Positions 51,774 to 60,516 of a stretch of DNA of 64,000 bases are shown here, one piece after another. Made by a program: the position numbers and the translations under genes. The DNA is from Gammaproteobacteria bacterium (GTDB lineage Bacteria; Pseudomonadota; Gammaproteobacteria; JACKNK01), in assembly GCA_024234955.1 (NCBI GenBank), contig JACKNK010000002.1, positions 558,001 through 622,000 of the forward strand, read 5' to 3'. The notes below the pieces were generated by a model, which made no database searches, was not told where the DNA came from, and saw only the letters and a list, made by a program, of their open reading frames with translations. Within the stretch, counting starts at the first letter, position 1. Each line of letters starts with the position of its first letter.

Positions 51774-52900
51774 GCGATGGACTCCAACAGATGGGCGATT
51801 TGATCCAGGTAGGCGCCATGCCGGAAGCGTTCGGCAACCGTCTGCGCGCCACGGCGACCGAGTTCGGCGGCCCTTTCCGGAGTATCCAACAATTCTTGCA
51901 TGGCTTGGCCCATTCCTTTGACGTCTGCGGGCGGGACGAGCAGACCGGTCTGCCCGTGATCCAGCCAGTCCGGGATGCCACCGGCGGCAAAGGCGACCAC
52001 GGCACGGGCACGGGCCATGGCTTCGACGCCGACCATCCCGAACGGCTCCGGCCAGCGGGATGGAACCACCGTGAACAGGGCCTGGGCGTAGTAATCCTGT
52101 AGCGCTTCGTGATCGATCCAGCCGGTGAAGTGAATGCGTTCGGCAAGGCCGAGTTCCGCCGCCAGGGCTCGGCATTCCGGGAGGTGGTGACCGTCCCCGA
52201 CCACGGTGGCGTGCCAGTCCCCCGTCAACTCGGCGAGCGCACGGATCATCAGATCGACGCCCTTGCCCCGGATTACCTGGCCGACGAACAGGATCTCGGG
52301 GCGGCTCGCAGGGGGCAAAGGCGTGACCCGATCGAGTGCGCTGGGGATCGGGTGGATGTCGTGAATGCGCTTCGCATCGATGCCGTTCATCGCCAGTTCG
52401 GCACGCATCCATTGGCTGATCGCGATGAATCCTCGCACCTGTGCGTGCGCCGCCAGGCCGCGACGAATCTCGCCCAGACCGCGCAACGCGATCGGAAAGC
52501 GTTCCCCACGTTGCACGAAACACAGGTGGGTGTAGCAATCGATGCCCGCCGGGCGCTCGCAGATGCGGGTGTTGCTCGGGAAGTATTTATGGCGGCGCAG
52601 GCAGACCAGATCGTGGTCGTGAACCATGCGCACGGTGGGCAGACGGGCGGCCAGGCGGGTGATGCGATCGGCGTCCGACTCCTTGTGGATCAGGATCACG
52701 TCGGGTTGGAAACGGTCGATGAGGGCTTCGTCGCTGGCAATCTCGGCGAACGGTCCGCGATAGGCCTCCTGCACGGTCGCTTCGGCATGCAGCAGGGCTT
52801 GCGGCCAGCCGCGCTCCTGCAGGCCGTTGGCGGTATCGAAGAGGATGCGTTCGACACCGCCGAAGAAGCCGGCCTTGGCATTGACGTGCAGGACGCGCAT
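51770..52900 (-). CDS. Family 4 glycosyltransferase (b)
   Basis: This 376-residue GT-B enzyme has the N-terminal glycine loop in NAKAGFFGGVERILFDTAN, then a DHDLVCLRRHKYFPSN region. ICERPAGIDCYTHLCF is cysteine-rich, unusual among GT4 enzymes, and could bind metal or form a structural cluster. The C-terminal donor domain has LFVGQVIRGKGVDLMIRAL and the catalytic EPFGMVGVEAMARARAVVA. It overlaps the previous gene by one base (TGATG) and the next by four. It is the second of three consecutive GT4 genes, consistent with three successive transfer steps. Confidence 0.93.
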   Translation of the reverse strand: MRVLHVNAKAGFFGGVERILFDTANGLQERGWPQALLHAEATVQEAYRGPFAEIASDEALIDRFQPDVILIHKESDADRITRLAARLPTVRMVHDHDLVCLRRHKYFPSNTRICERPAGIDCYTHLCFVQRGERFPIALRGLGEIRRGLAAHAQVRGFIAISQWMRAELAMNGIDAKRIHDIHPIPSALDRVTPLPPASRPEILFVGQVIRGKGVDLMIRALAELTGDWHATVVGDGHHLPECRALAAELGLAERIHFTGWIDHEALQDYYAQALFTVVPSRWPEPFGMVGVEAMARARAVVAFAAGGIPDWLDHGQTGLLVPPADVKGMGQAMQELLDTPERAAELGRRGAQTVAERFRHGAYLDQIAHLLESIA

Positions 52901-54126
52901 CAGGCGGCGACCTCCTGGTAGATGCGCAGCAACCGCGCGGCAATGACCGACCAGTCGTATTCCTTGCGCGCTTTTTCCCGACCGGCGTGCGCCAGACGGG
53001 TGGCGAGTAACGGGTCTGCACACAGCTGATTCACCGCGTTGGCGATGTCGTCCGGCTGTTCGGGGTTGATGTGCAACACATCCTGACCGTCCCGGGTGAA
53101 GGACGGGATGCCACCAACCTTGGCGGCGACCACCGGCAATCCGGCGGCCCAGGCTTCGAGGATCACGATGCCGAAGGGTTCGTGAAGGGAAGGCAGGCAG
53201 AATACGTCCGCCGCATGAAATGCCCCTTTCAGGTCCGGGTCGTCGGGCGGCAGGCCGGGAATCAAGGTGATATGAGCGCCGACGCCGAGGGCCGCGATGC
53301 GCGCCAGCAGTTTGTCGCGATAGCTGGCGACCGTGACCGGGCCCAGGAAGGCGACGTGGGTTTCCGGGTTTTTGGCGAGAATCGCGGGCAGGGCATCGAC
53401 CAGGGCGAGCTGGTTTTTCTGATAATCGATGCGGCTGGTGTGCAGGATCAGTTTGCGATCCACCGGGATTTCAAACCGGGCGCGGAACGCCTCTCCGTTG
53501 CCCTCCGCGAAGGCCGCGCTGTCCACGCCGTTGGGCAGGAATTCGATGCGCTGATGGGGGAGTTTTTCACGCGCCGCACGGGCTTCGTTCTCGCCGACCG
53601 CAATGATCGCCGCAGCGTCTTCCATGACCTTGCGGGAGCCGAACAAGGCCCCGAACGGTTTGCCCCATTCGATCGTTCTGTCGATCGGCTTGAGCATCTG
53701 ATCCATCTCACCCTTGGGTACGTCGAAGAAGCCGCCGTGCAGCGTGATCACGTAGGGGATGCCTTTGAGCCGGGCGGCGGTGCGCACGATACCGCCCAGA
53801 CGTTTGCCGGAGTGGGCGTGCAGCAGATCCACGCCCGGCTCGCGCAGCAATCCCCAGAGCAGCGACAGGGACAGCAGGTTCCCGCCCTTGCGGTCCATGT
53901 CGTAGATCGCTTCCGGCGACAGACCCCAGAACGGATAGGTGTAGGGGAAGCGACGGATCGGCACCTCCTGCATGCGTTCCTCGCGGACCTCGGAGAGCGC
54001 CAGACTGGTGAAGATGCGGGTGTCATGACCGACCGCATTCAACGCTCGGCAGGTCTGCAGAATGGTCGTTTCGGTGCCGCCCCATTCATGGGCGACGAAA
54101 CGGCGCGGTACCTGGATGGTCTTCAT
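52900..54126 (-). CDS. Family 4 glycosyltransferase (c)
   Basis: This 408-residue GT-B enzyme has the N-terminal HEWGGTETTILQTCRAL loop, then LLHAHSGKRLGGIVRTAARLKG and ITLHGGFFDVPKGE. The C-domain holds LHTSRIDYQKNQLALVDAL and HEPFGIVILEAWAAGLPVVA with the E-x7-E catalytic pair. It opens the operon of GT4 genes, ExeA-like ATPase, Wzz, Wza and GH9. The 95 bp before it separate it from the VOC gene and are the likely site of a promoter, though no clear -35/-10 pair could be assigned. Donor and acceptor are unknown. Confidence 0.93.
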   Translation of the reverse strand: MKTIQVPRRFVAHEWGGTETTILQTCRALNAVGHDTRIFTSLALSEVREERMQEVPIRRFPYTYPFWGLSPEAIYDMDRKGGNLLSLSLLWGLLREPGVDLLHAHSGKRLGGIVRTAARLKGIPYVITLHGGFFDVPKGEMDQMLKPIDRTIEWGKPFGALFGSRKVMEDAAAIIAVGENEARAAREKLPHQRIEFLPNGVDSAAFAEGNGEAFRARFEIPVDRKLILHTSRIDYQKNQLALVDALPAILAKNPETHVAFLGPVTVASYRDKLLARIAALGVGAHITLIPGLPPDDPDLKGAFHAADVFCLPSLHEPFGIVILEAWAAGLPVVAAKVGGIPSFTRDGQDVLHINPEQPDDIANAVNQLCADPLLATRLAHAGREKARKEYDWSVIAARLLRIYQEVAA

Positions 54127-54221
54127 GAGGATTGATCGCAGACGTGATGAGGAGATGATCCGCCAAGCATAGGCAAACCGACTGCGCCTTGGTGGTGGGT
54201 TTTTGCGCTTTGGCAGGCGGA

Positions 54222-54617
54222 TCAGGGAAATGGCGACGCTTCGTAAAGTTCCAGCGGCAATCCGTCCGGGTCAGCAAAAAAGACAAAGCGCCGACCGGTG
54301 TATTCATCGACGCGGACGGGTTCGACCGTGATCCCCCGGGCGGTCAGTTCGGTTTTGCAGGCGTCCACATCGGCGACCGCGAACGCGAGGTGGCGTAGCC
54401 CGCATGCTTCCGGATAGGACGGTCTTTGCGGCGGATCGGGAAAGGAGAACAGTTCGATGGCGGAGCCGTCCGGGAGAGCGAGGTCCAGCTTCCAGGATTG
54501 TCTGGACGCACGGTAATGCTCGGCGAGGATCGAAAGTCCGAGTATCTCGGTGTAGAAGCGCCGGGAGATGGCGTAATCCGAGCAGATGACGGCGGCGTGA
54601 TGGATGCCTTCAAGCAT
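54222..54617 (-). CDS. VOC (glyoxalase/dioxygenase-fold) protein, YaeR-like
   Basis: This 131-residue protein shows paired beta-alpha-beta-beta-beta modules: GIHHAAVICSDYAISRRFYTEILG and LRHLAFAVADVDACK, with metal-binding candidates His6 or His7 and the glutamates in IELFSF and LELYEASPF. It resembles the small YaeR/glyoxalase-I-like metalloproteins of uncertain substrate. It lies 3 bp after the acyltransferase and so seems to be transcribed with the polysaccharide genes. Its role there is unclear; it may be detoxification or simply a passenger gene. Confidence 0.88.
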   Translation of the reverse strand: MLEGIHHAAVICSDYAISRRFYTEILGLSILAEHYRASRQSWKLDLALPDGSAIELFSFPDPPQRPSYPEACGLRHLAFAVADVDACKTELTARGITVEPVRVDEYTGRRFVFFADPDGLPLELYEASPFP

Positions 54618-54620
54618 GGC

Positions 54621-55235
54621 CTATTCGACCGCCGGGCGCGGTTCGCTGGGCGCCCGCTGACGGATCACCCTGGCCGGAATGCCGACGGCGATGCTGTAGG
54701 GTGGGATGTCCTTGTTGACCACGGCGCCGGCGCCGATGATCGAACCCTTGCCGATGCGTACCCCTTGCAGCACGGAGACGTTCAGACCCAGCCAGACATC
54801 GTCTTCGATGACCACCGGGTCGGTGTAGATGCCCTGATTGTTGATCGGAATATCGGTACGGTCGGCGTGATGGGAGACGGTATTGATCGAGGAATGCGCC
54901 GCGATCAGCACGTTGTTGCCGATATCGACGCCGCCGTTTCCATAGATCAGGCAGAAGGGGCCGAGCCAGGAGTCCGCGCCCACATTGACATGCCCCTCAT
55001 TGGCGTTGATCAGCACGTTCTCGAGCACCAGGGTGCGCTCGCCGATACGTATGCCCGGGGCAGTCTGGGTATTGGCGCGCAGGATCGCCTGCCGGGCGAC
55101 GCGCGCCCCCGCGCCGATTTCGATGTTCTTCGGGAATTCAAAAACGGAGCCGGGCTCGATGTTGGCCCCGGCGCCAAGCTTGCCGACACGCAGCGGTGAG
55201 AGCAGATCACGAAGTACGCGCAACAGATGTTTCAT
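54621..55235 (-). CDS. Hexapeptide-repeat (left-handed beta-helix) acyltransferase
   Basis: This 204-residue protein has strong hexapeptide repeats throughout. The C-terminal block matches the WbbJ/maltose-acetyltransferase group: INTVSHHADRTD (catalytic histidine region), VVIEDDVWLGLNVSVLQGVRIGKGSIIGAGAVVNKDIPPYSIAVGIPARVI. The final 20-residue style signature is typical of O-acetyltransferases acting on sugars. It probably acetylates a sugar residue of the polymer. ATG at 55235 lies 4 bp after the flippase stop; upstream readings in frame would overlap the flippase and are rejected. Confidence 0.92.
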   Translation of the reverse strand: MKHLLRVLRDLLSPLRVGKLGAGANIEPGSVFEFPKNIEIGAGARVARQAILRANTQTAPGIRIGERTLVLENVLINANEGHVNVGADSWLGPFCLIYGNGGVDIGNNVLIAAHSSINTVSHHADRTDIPINNQGIYTDPVVIEDDVWLGLNVSVLQGVRIGKGSIIGAGAVVNKDIPPYSIAVGIPARVIRQRAPSEPRPAVE

Positions 55236-55239
55236 GGCA

Positions 55240-56748
55240 TCACCCGTTCCGACGGCGCCGCGCGCCGATCTTGTTGAAAACCCGGGTGCGTTCGTCGGCG
55301 CGCACGCCGGTGAACAGAAACACCAGGAGATAGGCGAGGCCGGCGATGGCCCCCTGCCAGCTGACGTTGCCGAGTCCGATCGGCGCAATCCAGGTGGCCA
55401 GGCCATAGGCGATGGCGAACATCGGCACGGCGGCGGGGATGGCGGGCAGAACGCCGTCGCGGACGAAGTCCCAGTAACGCACGCCCTTGGTCGCGCAGGC
55501 CTTGGGGACGATCACCCCCATTTCCACGATGAATGCGGCGAGCAGGGTCGCAAAGGCGACGCCGGGAAGGGCGACGATCTGGATGAGCACGATGCTCAGC
55601 CCCAGGTTGAGCAGTGCCGACAAGGCCATCGATCCGGCGACCAGCTTGTGATGACCGGTCATGCCGAGCACGTTGGCGGCATTGAGCTGAACGGTCGAGA
55701 ACAGCGCGGCCATGAGGAGGATGCGCAGCAGCGGTGCCGCCTCGGCGAAGTCCGGCCCCATCCACAGATCGATGATTTCCGGGGTGTAAAAGAACAGCAG
55801 GCCGATGAACGGGATGGCGACGCCCATCAGGAAACGGGTGCCGTCGATCAGGACGCGGCGCACGGTTTCGGCGTCCCCGGCGCCGTGCGATTGCGAGACC
55901 AGCGGCATCAGTGCGTTGGAGAACTGTTTGTTGAGCAGATAGGTGTATTCCGCGACCCGGGAAGCGATCGCGTAGACCGCAACGGCGGACAGCGGCAGGA
56001 ACAATTTGATCACCACCGGGTCGATGCGCAGGATGATCAACACCGCGATATTGGCGATGAAGGCGTACACCGAGAACGACAGCAGCTCGCGTACCAGTTT
56101 GGGCGTGTACAGGCTGGGTGCGACCGAGAATCCCGGGATGTAGCGGTAGGCGAACGGCACCAGCAGCAGGCTCTGGCCGACCATGTTGACGGCCGCGGCG
56201 ACCGCCAGGGCCTGCAGGCCCCATCCCATCTCCAGCAATACCACGGTCAATGCCGCCTGACTCAGTACCAGGAATAACGAGATGCCGTTCACCAGGTCCA
56301 TGCGTCCGGCGGCGGTCAGCGCGGACTTGAACACGCTGAGCGGAAAACTCAATGCCAGCGCGATACCCAGCCACCAGACTAGATTGCCGAACTCGGTCTG
56401 GTGCTCTGCGTCCAGATCGAACCAGCCGCTGGCCGGGCCGACGGTGATCGCCACCGCGAGGATGGCGACGATCCCGATCATCGAATACACCCCGAACAGG
56501 GTGCCGAGAATCCGGTTGCGACGCTCGGTGTCGCCGGAACCGACGGTCTCGGCGACGTATTTGACTCCGGCGGTGGCGAAGCCCATGTCCATCAGCCCGA
56601 AAATGCCGATGACCGCGAAGATCAGGCTCCACAGGCCGAAGGCGTCGATGCCGATCATCTTGACGATGTAGGGCGTCATGAAGAACACCACGACGATGTT
56701 GATCAGGAACTTCAGATAGCTCGTCGCGATGTTCAGAATCCAGCGCAT
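55240..56748 (-). CDS. Wzx-type oligosaccharide flippase
   Basis: This 502-residue polytopic membrane protein has about 12-14 hydrophobic segments and belongs to the MATE/MOP polysaccharide flippase family. The N-terminal FMTPYIVKMIGIDAFGLWSL is characteristic, followed by GFATAGVKYVAE. A flippase moves the undecaprenyl-linked repeat unit to the periplasmic face for polymerisation by the Wzy-type protein at 30.7 kb and export by Wzz/Wza. It lies between the phosphatase-superfamily gene (102 bp upstream) and the acyltransferase (4 bp downstream). Confidence 0.93.
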   Translation of the reverse strand: MRWILNIATSYLKFLINIVVVFFMTPYIVKMIGIDAFGLWSLIFAVIGIFGLMDMGFATAGVKYVAETVGSGDTERRNRILGTLFGVYSMIGIVAILAVAITVGPASGWFDLDAEHQTEFGNLVWWLGIALALSFPLSVFKSALTAAGRMDLVNGISLFLVLSQAALTVVLLEMGWGLQALAVAAAVNMVGQSLLLVPFAYRYIPGFSVAPSLYTPKLVRELLSFSVYAFIANIAVLIILRIDPVVIKLFLPLSAVAVYAIASRVAEYTYLLNKQFSNALMPLVSQSHGAGDAETVRRVLIDGTRFLMGVAIPFIGLLFFYTPEIIDLWMGPDFAEAAPLLRILLMAALFSTVQLNAANVLGMTGHHKLVAGSMALSALLNLGLSIVLIQIVALPGVAFATLLAAFIVEMGVIVPKACATKGVRYWDFVRDGVLPAIPAAVPMFAIAYGLATWIAPIGLGNVSWQGAIAGLAYLLVFLFTGVRADERTRVFNKIGARRRRNG

Positions 56749-56772
56749 GGGGTTACCACGATGTTGTGTGTC

Positions 56773-56814
56773 GGAGCAGCTTCGGTTGAGCTTGTTCGCG
56801 GCGCAGGCCGCTCC
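56773..56814. repeat. REP-like imperfect palindrome
   Basis: Within the 102-bp gap, GGAGC at 56773-56777 pairs with GCTCC at 56810-56814. A tighter inner stem GCGGC-GCAG-GCCGC lies at 56798-56811. The composition TTCGCGGC...GCCGCTCC recalls repetitive extragenic palindromes of gammaproteobacteria. Only one copy was noticed in this window. Confidence 0.45.
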
Positions 56815-56850
56815 TATGGGGATTTGACGTTCAAGCCGGTCCGCATCGGC

Positions 56851-58011
56851 CTACACGCCGGCTTCTGCGCGCATGATGTTGAAAACGTGCGGGATGGCGT
56901 TGATCTCATCGCCGACCGGTACGTTGGACAGCAGCGAGGCGTTGGAATCGATGTCGTCCGGGTGATAGCCGTGCATGCCGGTGATCGTGGTTTCGCCCAT
57001 GTCGCTGGGCACCACCATCACGCCGGGATTCATCAGAAAGATCATTTCGCCGTACTGGTGGCCGGGGAAGTCGCAGCCGAGCTCATGCAGTTCTTGTTCG
57101 GACAGGATGCGGCCCTCCGGGACGGTATTGAGCAGCTCGGTGATGCGTTCCCGCGCGGTGTCGTTGAAGAACCAGAAGCGTCCCATGGTCGAATCGTAGG
57201 TGCCGACGTAATCCTTGCCGTAGGCGAGACCGAGTGCGGCGACCTTGGCCATCAGATCGACGTTGGTGTGGACCGTGGCCATGCCGTGATCGGAGCAGAT
57301 GAACAGGCGGACCTCCTCGTAGTGCGCGTGCGCGACCTTCAGGACCTCGCGCAACTGTTCCTCGTACCAGGCGAGTTTCTCATCGGCCTTGGGGCTTTCC
57401 TTGCCGACCATGTGCAGCAAGCCGTCCATGGCCGCCATGTACAGGAACGCGAAACGAATCTCGCCCTTGGCGATGTCGTGCTTGAAGGCAGCCAGATTGC
57501 TGCTCTCCGATTCCCGCCAGTTGGAGACGTGATATGGCACCTTGCCGCGTTCCAGATGATCGAAGATGTTCTCGCCGGCGTTCAGGCCGCCCGGCTTGAA
57601 CAGGTCTTTCTTCTCGCAGTAATCGAACAGATGCGCGTACTTGAAGGGGATGTTGTAGATCTGGAAATAGCCGGTAAAACCGTACAGGCGCTTGAGCACC
57701 TTGCTGAGCAGATTACGCACCCGACCCCGGTTCATGATCGACTTCGGCAAAAGCGCCAGGGGCCGTAAGGCCGAGAACGGAGAGGTCTTCGGGGAGTAAT
57801 AGAAAAATGACCAATGCCGGTGTTGGGCGGGCCAGAGACCGCTGAGAATGGAGGGCACGCAGGCTGAGGAGAATCCAAACACCGAGCGCATTTTCTTGCG
57901 GTAAGGCAACTCGGTTTCGAGAAACTGCCGGCCTTTGAGAACGTCCCAGCCGAGGGCGTCGATGAAGATGACGGCGGAGAGGCGTGGCGCTTTGGGGGTG
58001 CGACTGCTCAT
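56851..58011 (-). CDS. Alkaline-phosphatase-superfamily hydrolase (phosphodiesterase/nucleotide pyrophosphatase type)
   Basis: This 386-residue enzyme has the metal-site motifs of the superfamily: AVIFIDALGWD near the N-terminus, FICSDHGMATVH for the second metal site and TGMHGYHPDD for the last histidine. The segment at the nucleophile reads FGFSSACVPSILSGLWPA, with serine and cysteine where many members have threonine, so the nucleophile is uncertain. No signal peptide or transmembrane segment is seen, so it appears cytoplasmic. It could hydrolyse a nucleotide sugar, lipid-linked phosphate or transfer a phospho-group to the glycan. It leads the minus-strand run toward the flippase. It diverges from the GAF-phosphatase gene across about 190 bp in which no clear promoter could be assigned. 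Confidence 0.85.
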   Translation of the reverse strand: MSSRTPKAPRLSAVIFIDALGWDVLKGRQFLETELPYRKKMRSVFGFSSACVPSILSGLWPAQHRHWSFFYYSPKTSPFSALRPLALLPKSIMNRGRVRNLLSKVLKRLYGFTGYFQIYNIPFKYAHLFDYCEKKDLFKPGGLNAGENIFDHLERGKVPYHVSNWRESESSNLAAFKHDIAKGEIRFAFLYMAAMDGLLHMVGKESPKADEKLAWYEEQLREVLKVAHAHYEEVRLFICSDHGMATVHTNVDLMAKVAALGLAYGKDYVGTYDSTMGRFWFFNDTARERITELLNTVPEGRILSEQELHELGCDFPGHQYGEMIFLMNPGVMVVPSDMGETTITGMHGYHPDDIDSNASLLSNVPVGDEINAIPHVFNIMRAEAGV

Positions 58012-58202
58012 GGGTGTCCGGAGTCCTCAGCGGTAACGTAAATTTGCATTATGGTGGTCAGTATAACGAGCGTGCCGGACAGCGATATGAGCCTTGATGA
58101 TATGTATCCCAAGCGGACCCATGACCGAGTGCCGCCGTCGGTATGGCGCGGCACTTGCGCACGCCGAGAGCGATCGATCGGCATGATCGGAGATACGGAC
58201 GG

Positions 58203-60044
58203 ATGAGTGCGGAAGCGGCGTCGCTGCGTGCGACCGTGGCTGTGCTGTACAACCTGGCTGACCGCATAAGACTGCGCGATGACCTCGGACGCACCTTGGA
58301 TCACGTCGGCGCGGCGGTAACCGATCTGATCGGCGCGCATCGATGGTCGATCATGTTGCGGACCGAGCCGGACGTGATTCGTATCCACTCTGCGCAAGGC
58401 GTGCCAGCGGAGGTGATTCGCGAATCACGGGTCAGGGTCGGTGATGGGTTGGCGGGTGGGGTTGCGGCATCCGGTGAGGCGTGTCTGCTCAACGATCTGG
58501 GCAGTGGCGCGAACCGCCCGGAGAGCGCGCAGAGGCACTATCGTTCGGCCTCGGCGATGTGTGTGCCGATACGGATCGGCAAAGAGGTATTGGGCGTCAT
58601 CAACGTCACGGATAAACAGGATGCAAACGGCGCTTTGCGGGCGTTTACCGAACACGATCTGGCGCTGACGCAGCTCATTGCCGGCCATGCGGCCTTGGCG
58701 ATTGACGCGATTCGAACGCGACCGACACCGGAGATCGACGGGCGGGAAGCGGCCTCCGCTGAGCGTGCTTCGGATTTGGTGCGGGTTCAATCCGCCGGAT
58801 TTCAGGTGTTGAGCCGGGTGACGGCGCGCATGGCGGAAGCCGCCGACCTGGAAGAAGTCCTGAATGAGGTGTTGCGCGGGACCATCGACCTGCTCGGTGC
58901 CGCACGCGGTTCGCTGATGTTGCTGGATGAAACCCGTTCCGAATTGCGCATGCTTGCGGCCGTCGGCGTGCCCGAAGAGATCGTGCGTACCCTGCGCGTT
59001 CCTTTGGGACACGGTATTGCCGGTGAAGTCGCTCAGAGCGGTGAGGCGGTGCTCATGCTCGATGCGCCGGAAGCACGCAACGATGAGGATAAGGCGGCGG
59101 GTTCCAAGCGTTACCGGACCCGCAGTGCCATGAGCCTGCCCTTGAAGCGCGAAGGTGAAGTGCTGGGCGTCTTGAATATCAACGATCGCCACGACGCAGC
59201 CGAGTTCACCGAGGCGGATTTCCTGGTTGCCAAGGCGCTTGCCAATCAGGCCGGTCTGGCGGTGGCGACGGCGCGGCTGATGAACGAATCGATTCGTGCG
59301 GCCGAGGCGCGGCGATCGCTGGAGGTGGCACGATCGATTCAACGGAGTTTCCTGCCCGATCCGGTTTCGGTGCCGGGCGTGGAGGTCGGCGGCATGTCCG
59401 AGCCGTGTGACGAAACCGGTGGGGATTACATCGATTACTTTGCCGAGACCGGGTCGGATGGCACGCCTACGGGTGCGCTTTATGTGATCTGCGGCGACGT
59501 CTCCGGGCATGGCATTGCATCGGCGTTGGTGATGTCGATGGCGCGCGCTTTTCTGCGTGCCTTGTTGCCCGGTTCCAATTCGCTGGCCGATGTGATTGCC
59601 CGGGTCAATCGCCTCATTGAGGCGGACACCCCTCCCGATCAGTACATGACGCTGTTCATCGCCCGTATCGACCCCGACGCCGGCCGCTTGCGCTACGTAT
59701 CGGCGGGACACGAACCTGCGCTGATTCGGCGGCATGACGGCACCATTCTCGAGACGGAAAGTACCGGCATGCCGTTGGGCATGCTCGATTTCGGGGATTT
59801 TGAAGAGAGAGAGGTGACGATCAATCCGGGCGATCGGCTGTTCCTCAGCACCGATGGACTTTCCGAGGCCATGGGGCCGAGCGGAGAGCGTTATGGACGA
59901 GCGCGTTTGCTGGAAGACGTGCTGGCCTGGCCGGACTCGCCGGTGGATGTCTGGGTCCAGGCGCTCCATGCCAAGGTTCAGGCGTTCTGTCGACCGTTGC
60001 GCTTCGAAGACGACTTCAGTGTGGTGGTGGCGCAGATTCGCTGA
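58203..60044 (+). CDS. GAF-GAF-SpoIIE (PP2C) serine phosphatase, RsbU-like
   Basis: This 613-residue cytoplasmic protein has two GAF domains (about 1-165 and 205-370). Each contains a repeated RVGDGLAG / PLGHGIAGEVA and RSAMxxP pattern. A short helical linker (LEVARSIQRSFLPDP) and a SpoIIE-type PP2C phosphatase domain (about 400-610) follow. Metal-binding aspartates are visible in CDETGGDYIDYF and VICGDVSGHGIASALVMS, and GDRLFLSTDGLSE holds the third site. Such proteins dephosphorylate STAS antagonists in response to GAF-bound signals. The ATG at 58203 is chosen since the first GAF starts right after it; an upstream in-frame ATG at 58143 has no better site. It converges on the RsbW-like gene with a 27-bp gap. 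Confidence 0.92.
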   Translation: MSAEAASLRATVAVLYNLADRIRLRDDLGRTLDHVGAAVTDLIGAHRWSIMLRTEPDVIRIHSAQGVPAEVIRESRVRVGDGLAGGVAASGEACLLNDLGSGANRPESAQRHYRSASAMCVPIRIGKEVLGVINVTDKQDANGALRAFTEHDLALTQLIAGHAALAIDAIRTRPTPEIDGREAASAERASDLVRVQSAGFQVLSRVTARMAEAADLEEVLNEVLRGTIDLLGAARGSLMLLDETRSELRMLAAVGVPEEIVRTLRVPLGHGIAGEVAQSGEAVLMLDAPEARNDEDKAAGSKRYRTRSAMSLPLKREGEVLGVLNINDRHDAAEFTEADFLVAKALANQAGLAVATARLMNESIRAAEARRSLEVARSIQRSFLPDPVSVPGVEVGGMSEPCDETGGDYIDYFAETGSDGTPTGALYVICGDVSGHGIASALVMSMARAFLRALLPGSNSLADVIARVNRLIEADTPPDQYMTLFIARIDPDAGRLRYVSAGHEPALIRRHDGTILETESTGMPLGMLDFGDFEEREVTINPGDRLFLSTDGLSEAMGPSGERYGRARLLEDVLAWPDSPVDVWVQALHAKVQAFCRPLRFEDDFSVVVAQIR

Positions 60045-60071
60045 ACACCGGGCGGTCGCGTTGCCCCCGGC

Positions 60072-60512
60072 TCAGGCGGTTTTCGGAAGTCGTTTCACCA
60101 TGCGGAGGCAATTCGCCCCGTCGTGGTCGCATACCGAGACGGCGTCCATGGTGTTGAGGATGATCTGCAGCCCGCGACCGCTGTCCTCCCAGGTGCTGGG
60201 ATCATCCGGGTCCGGGTCCTTGAAGTCGCCGGTGTGGGTGGCCAGGGTTTCAGCGGCGAGGGGTTCACCCTGATTGCTGACCTCGATGACCAACTGATCG
60301 CCTTCAAGATGGCACTCGACCCAGACATCATGTCCCGGCTCGCCCTTGTAGGCATGCTCAACCGCGTTGTTGAGTGCTTCCACCACGCTCAACTCGATCA
60401 TCATCAAGGTGTCATCCCCCACACCGAGCGCCTGACAGCGCCGGGCGATCTCGGTCGCTGCCGCCGCCGTTTCCTCCAGGCGGCTATCGATGTGGATGGC
60501 GTCGATGGACAT
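60072..60512 (-). CDS. RsbW-type anti-sigma serine kinase (HATPase_c_2)
   Basis: This 146-residue GHKL ATPase of the SpoIIAB/RsbW class has an N-box in IELSVVEALNNAVEHAYKG and a G-box in EDSGRGLQIIL. It should phosphorylate a STAS protein such as the one at 40.4 kb and sequester a target when that protein is phosphorylated. It follows the NDP-sugar pyrophosphorylase by 4 bp. The same transcript begins with the receiver-phosphatase gene, so kinase and phosphatase of one switch are made together. Whether the target is a sigma factor is not shown; none is encoded nearby. Confidence 0.92.
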   Translation of the reverse strand: MSIDAIHIDSRLEETAAAATEIARRCQALGVGDDTLMMIELSVVEALNNAVEHAYKGEPGHDVWVECHLEGDQLVIEVSNQGEPLAAETLATHTGDFKDPDPDDPSTWEDSGRGLQIILNTMDAVSVCDHDGANCLRMVKRLPKTA

Positions 60513-60516
60513 GGCT

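Noticed and set aside
52441..52538. Longer start for GT4 glycosyltransferase (a) that would run through the neighbouring gene
   Set aside because: The extension overlaps the whole next glycosyltransferase; the ATG at 51773 overlaps that gene's stop by four bases and begins a normal GT4 N-terminus.
60045..60071. Bidirectional terminator between the converging phosphatase and kinase genes
   Set aside because: CCGGG and CCCGG could pair, but the loop is long and no T-run is present on either strand.
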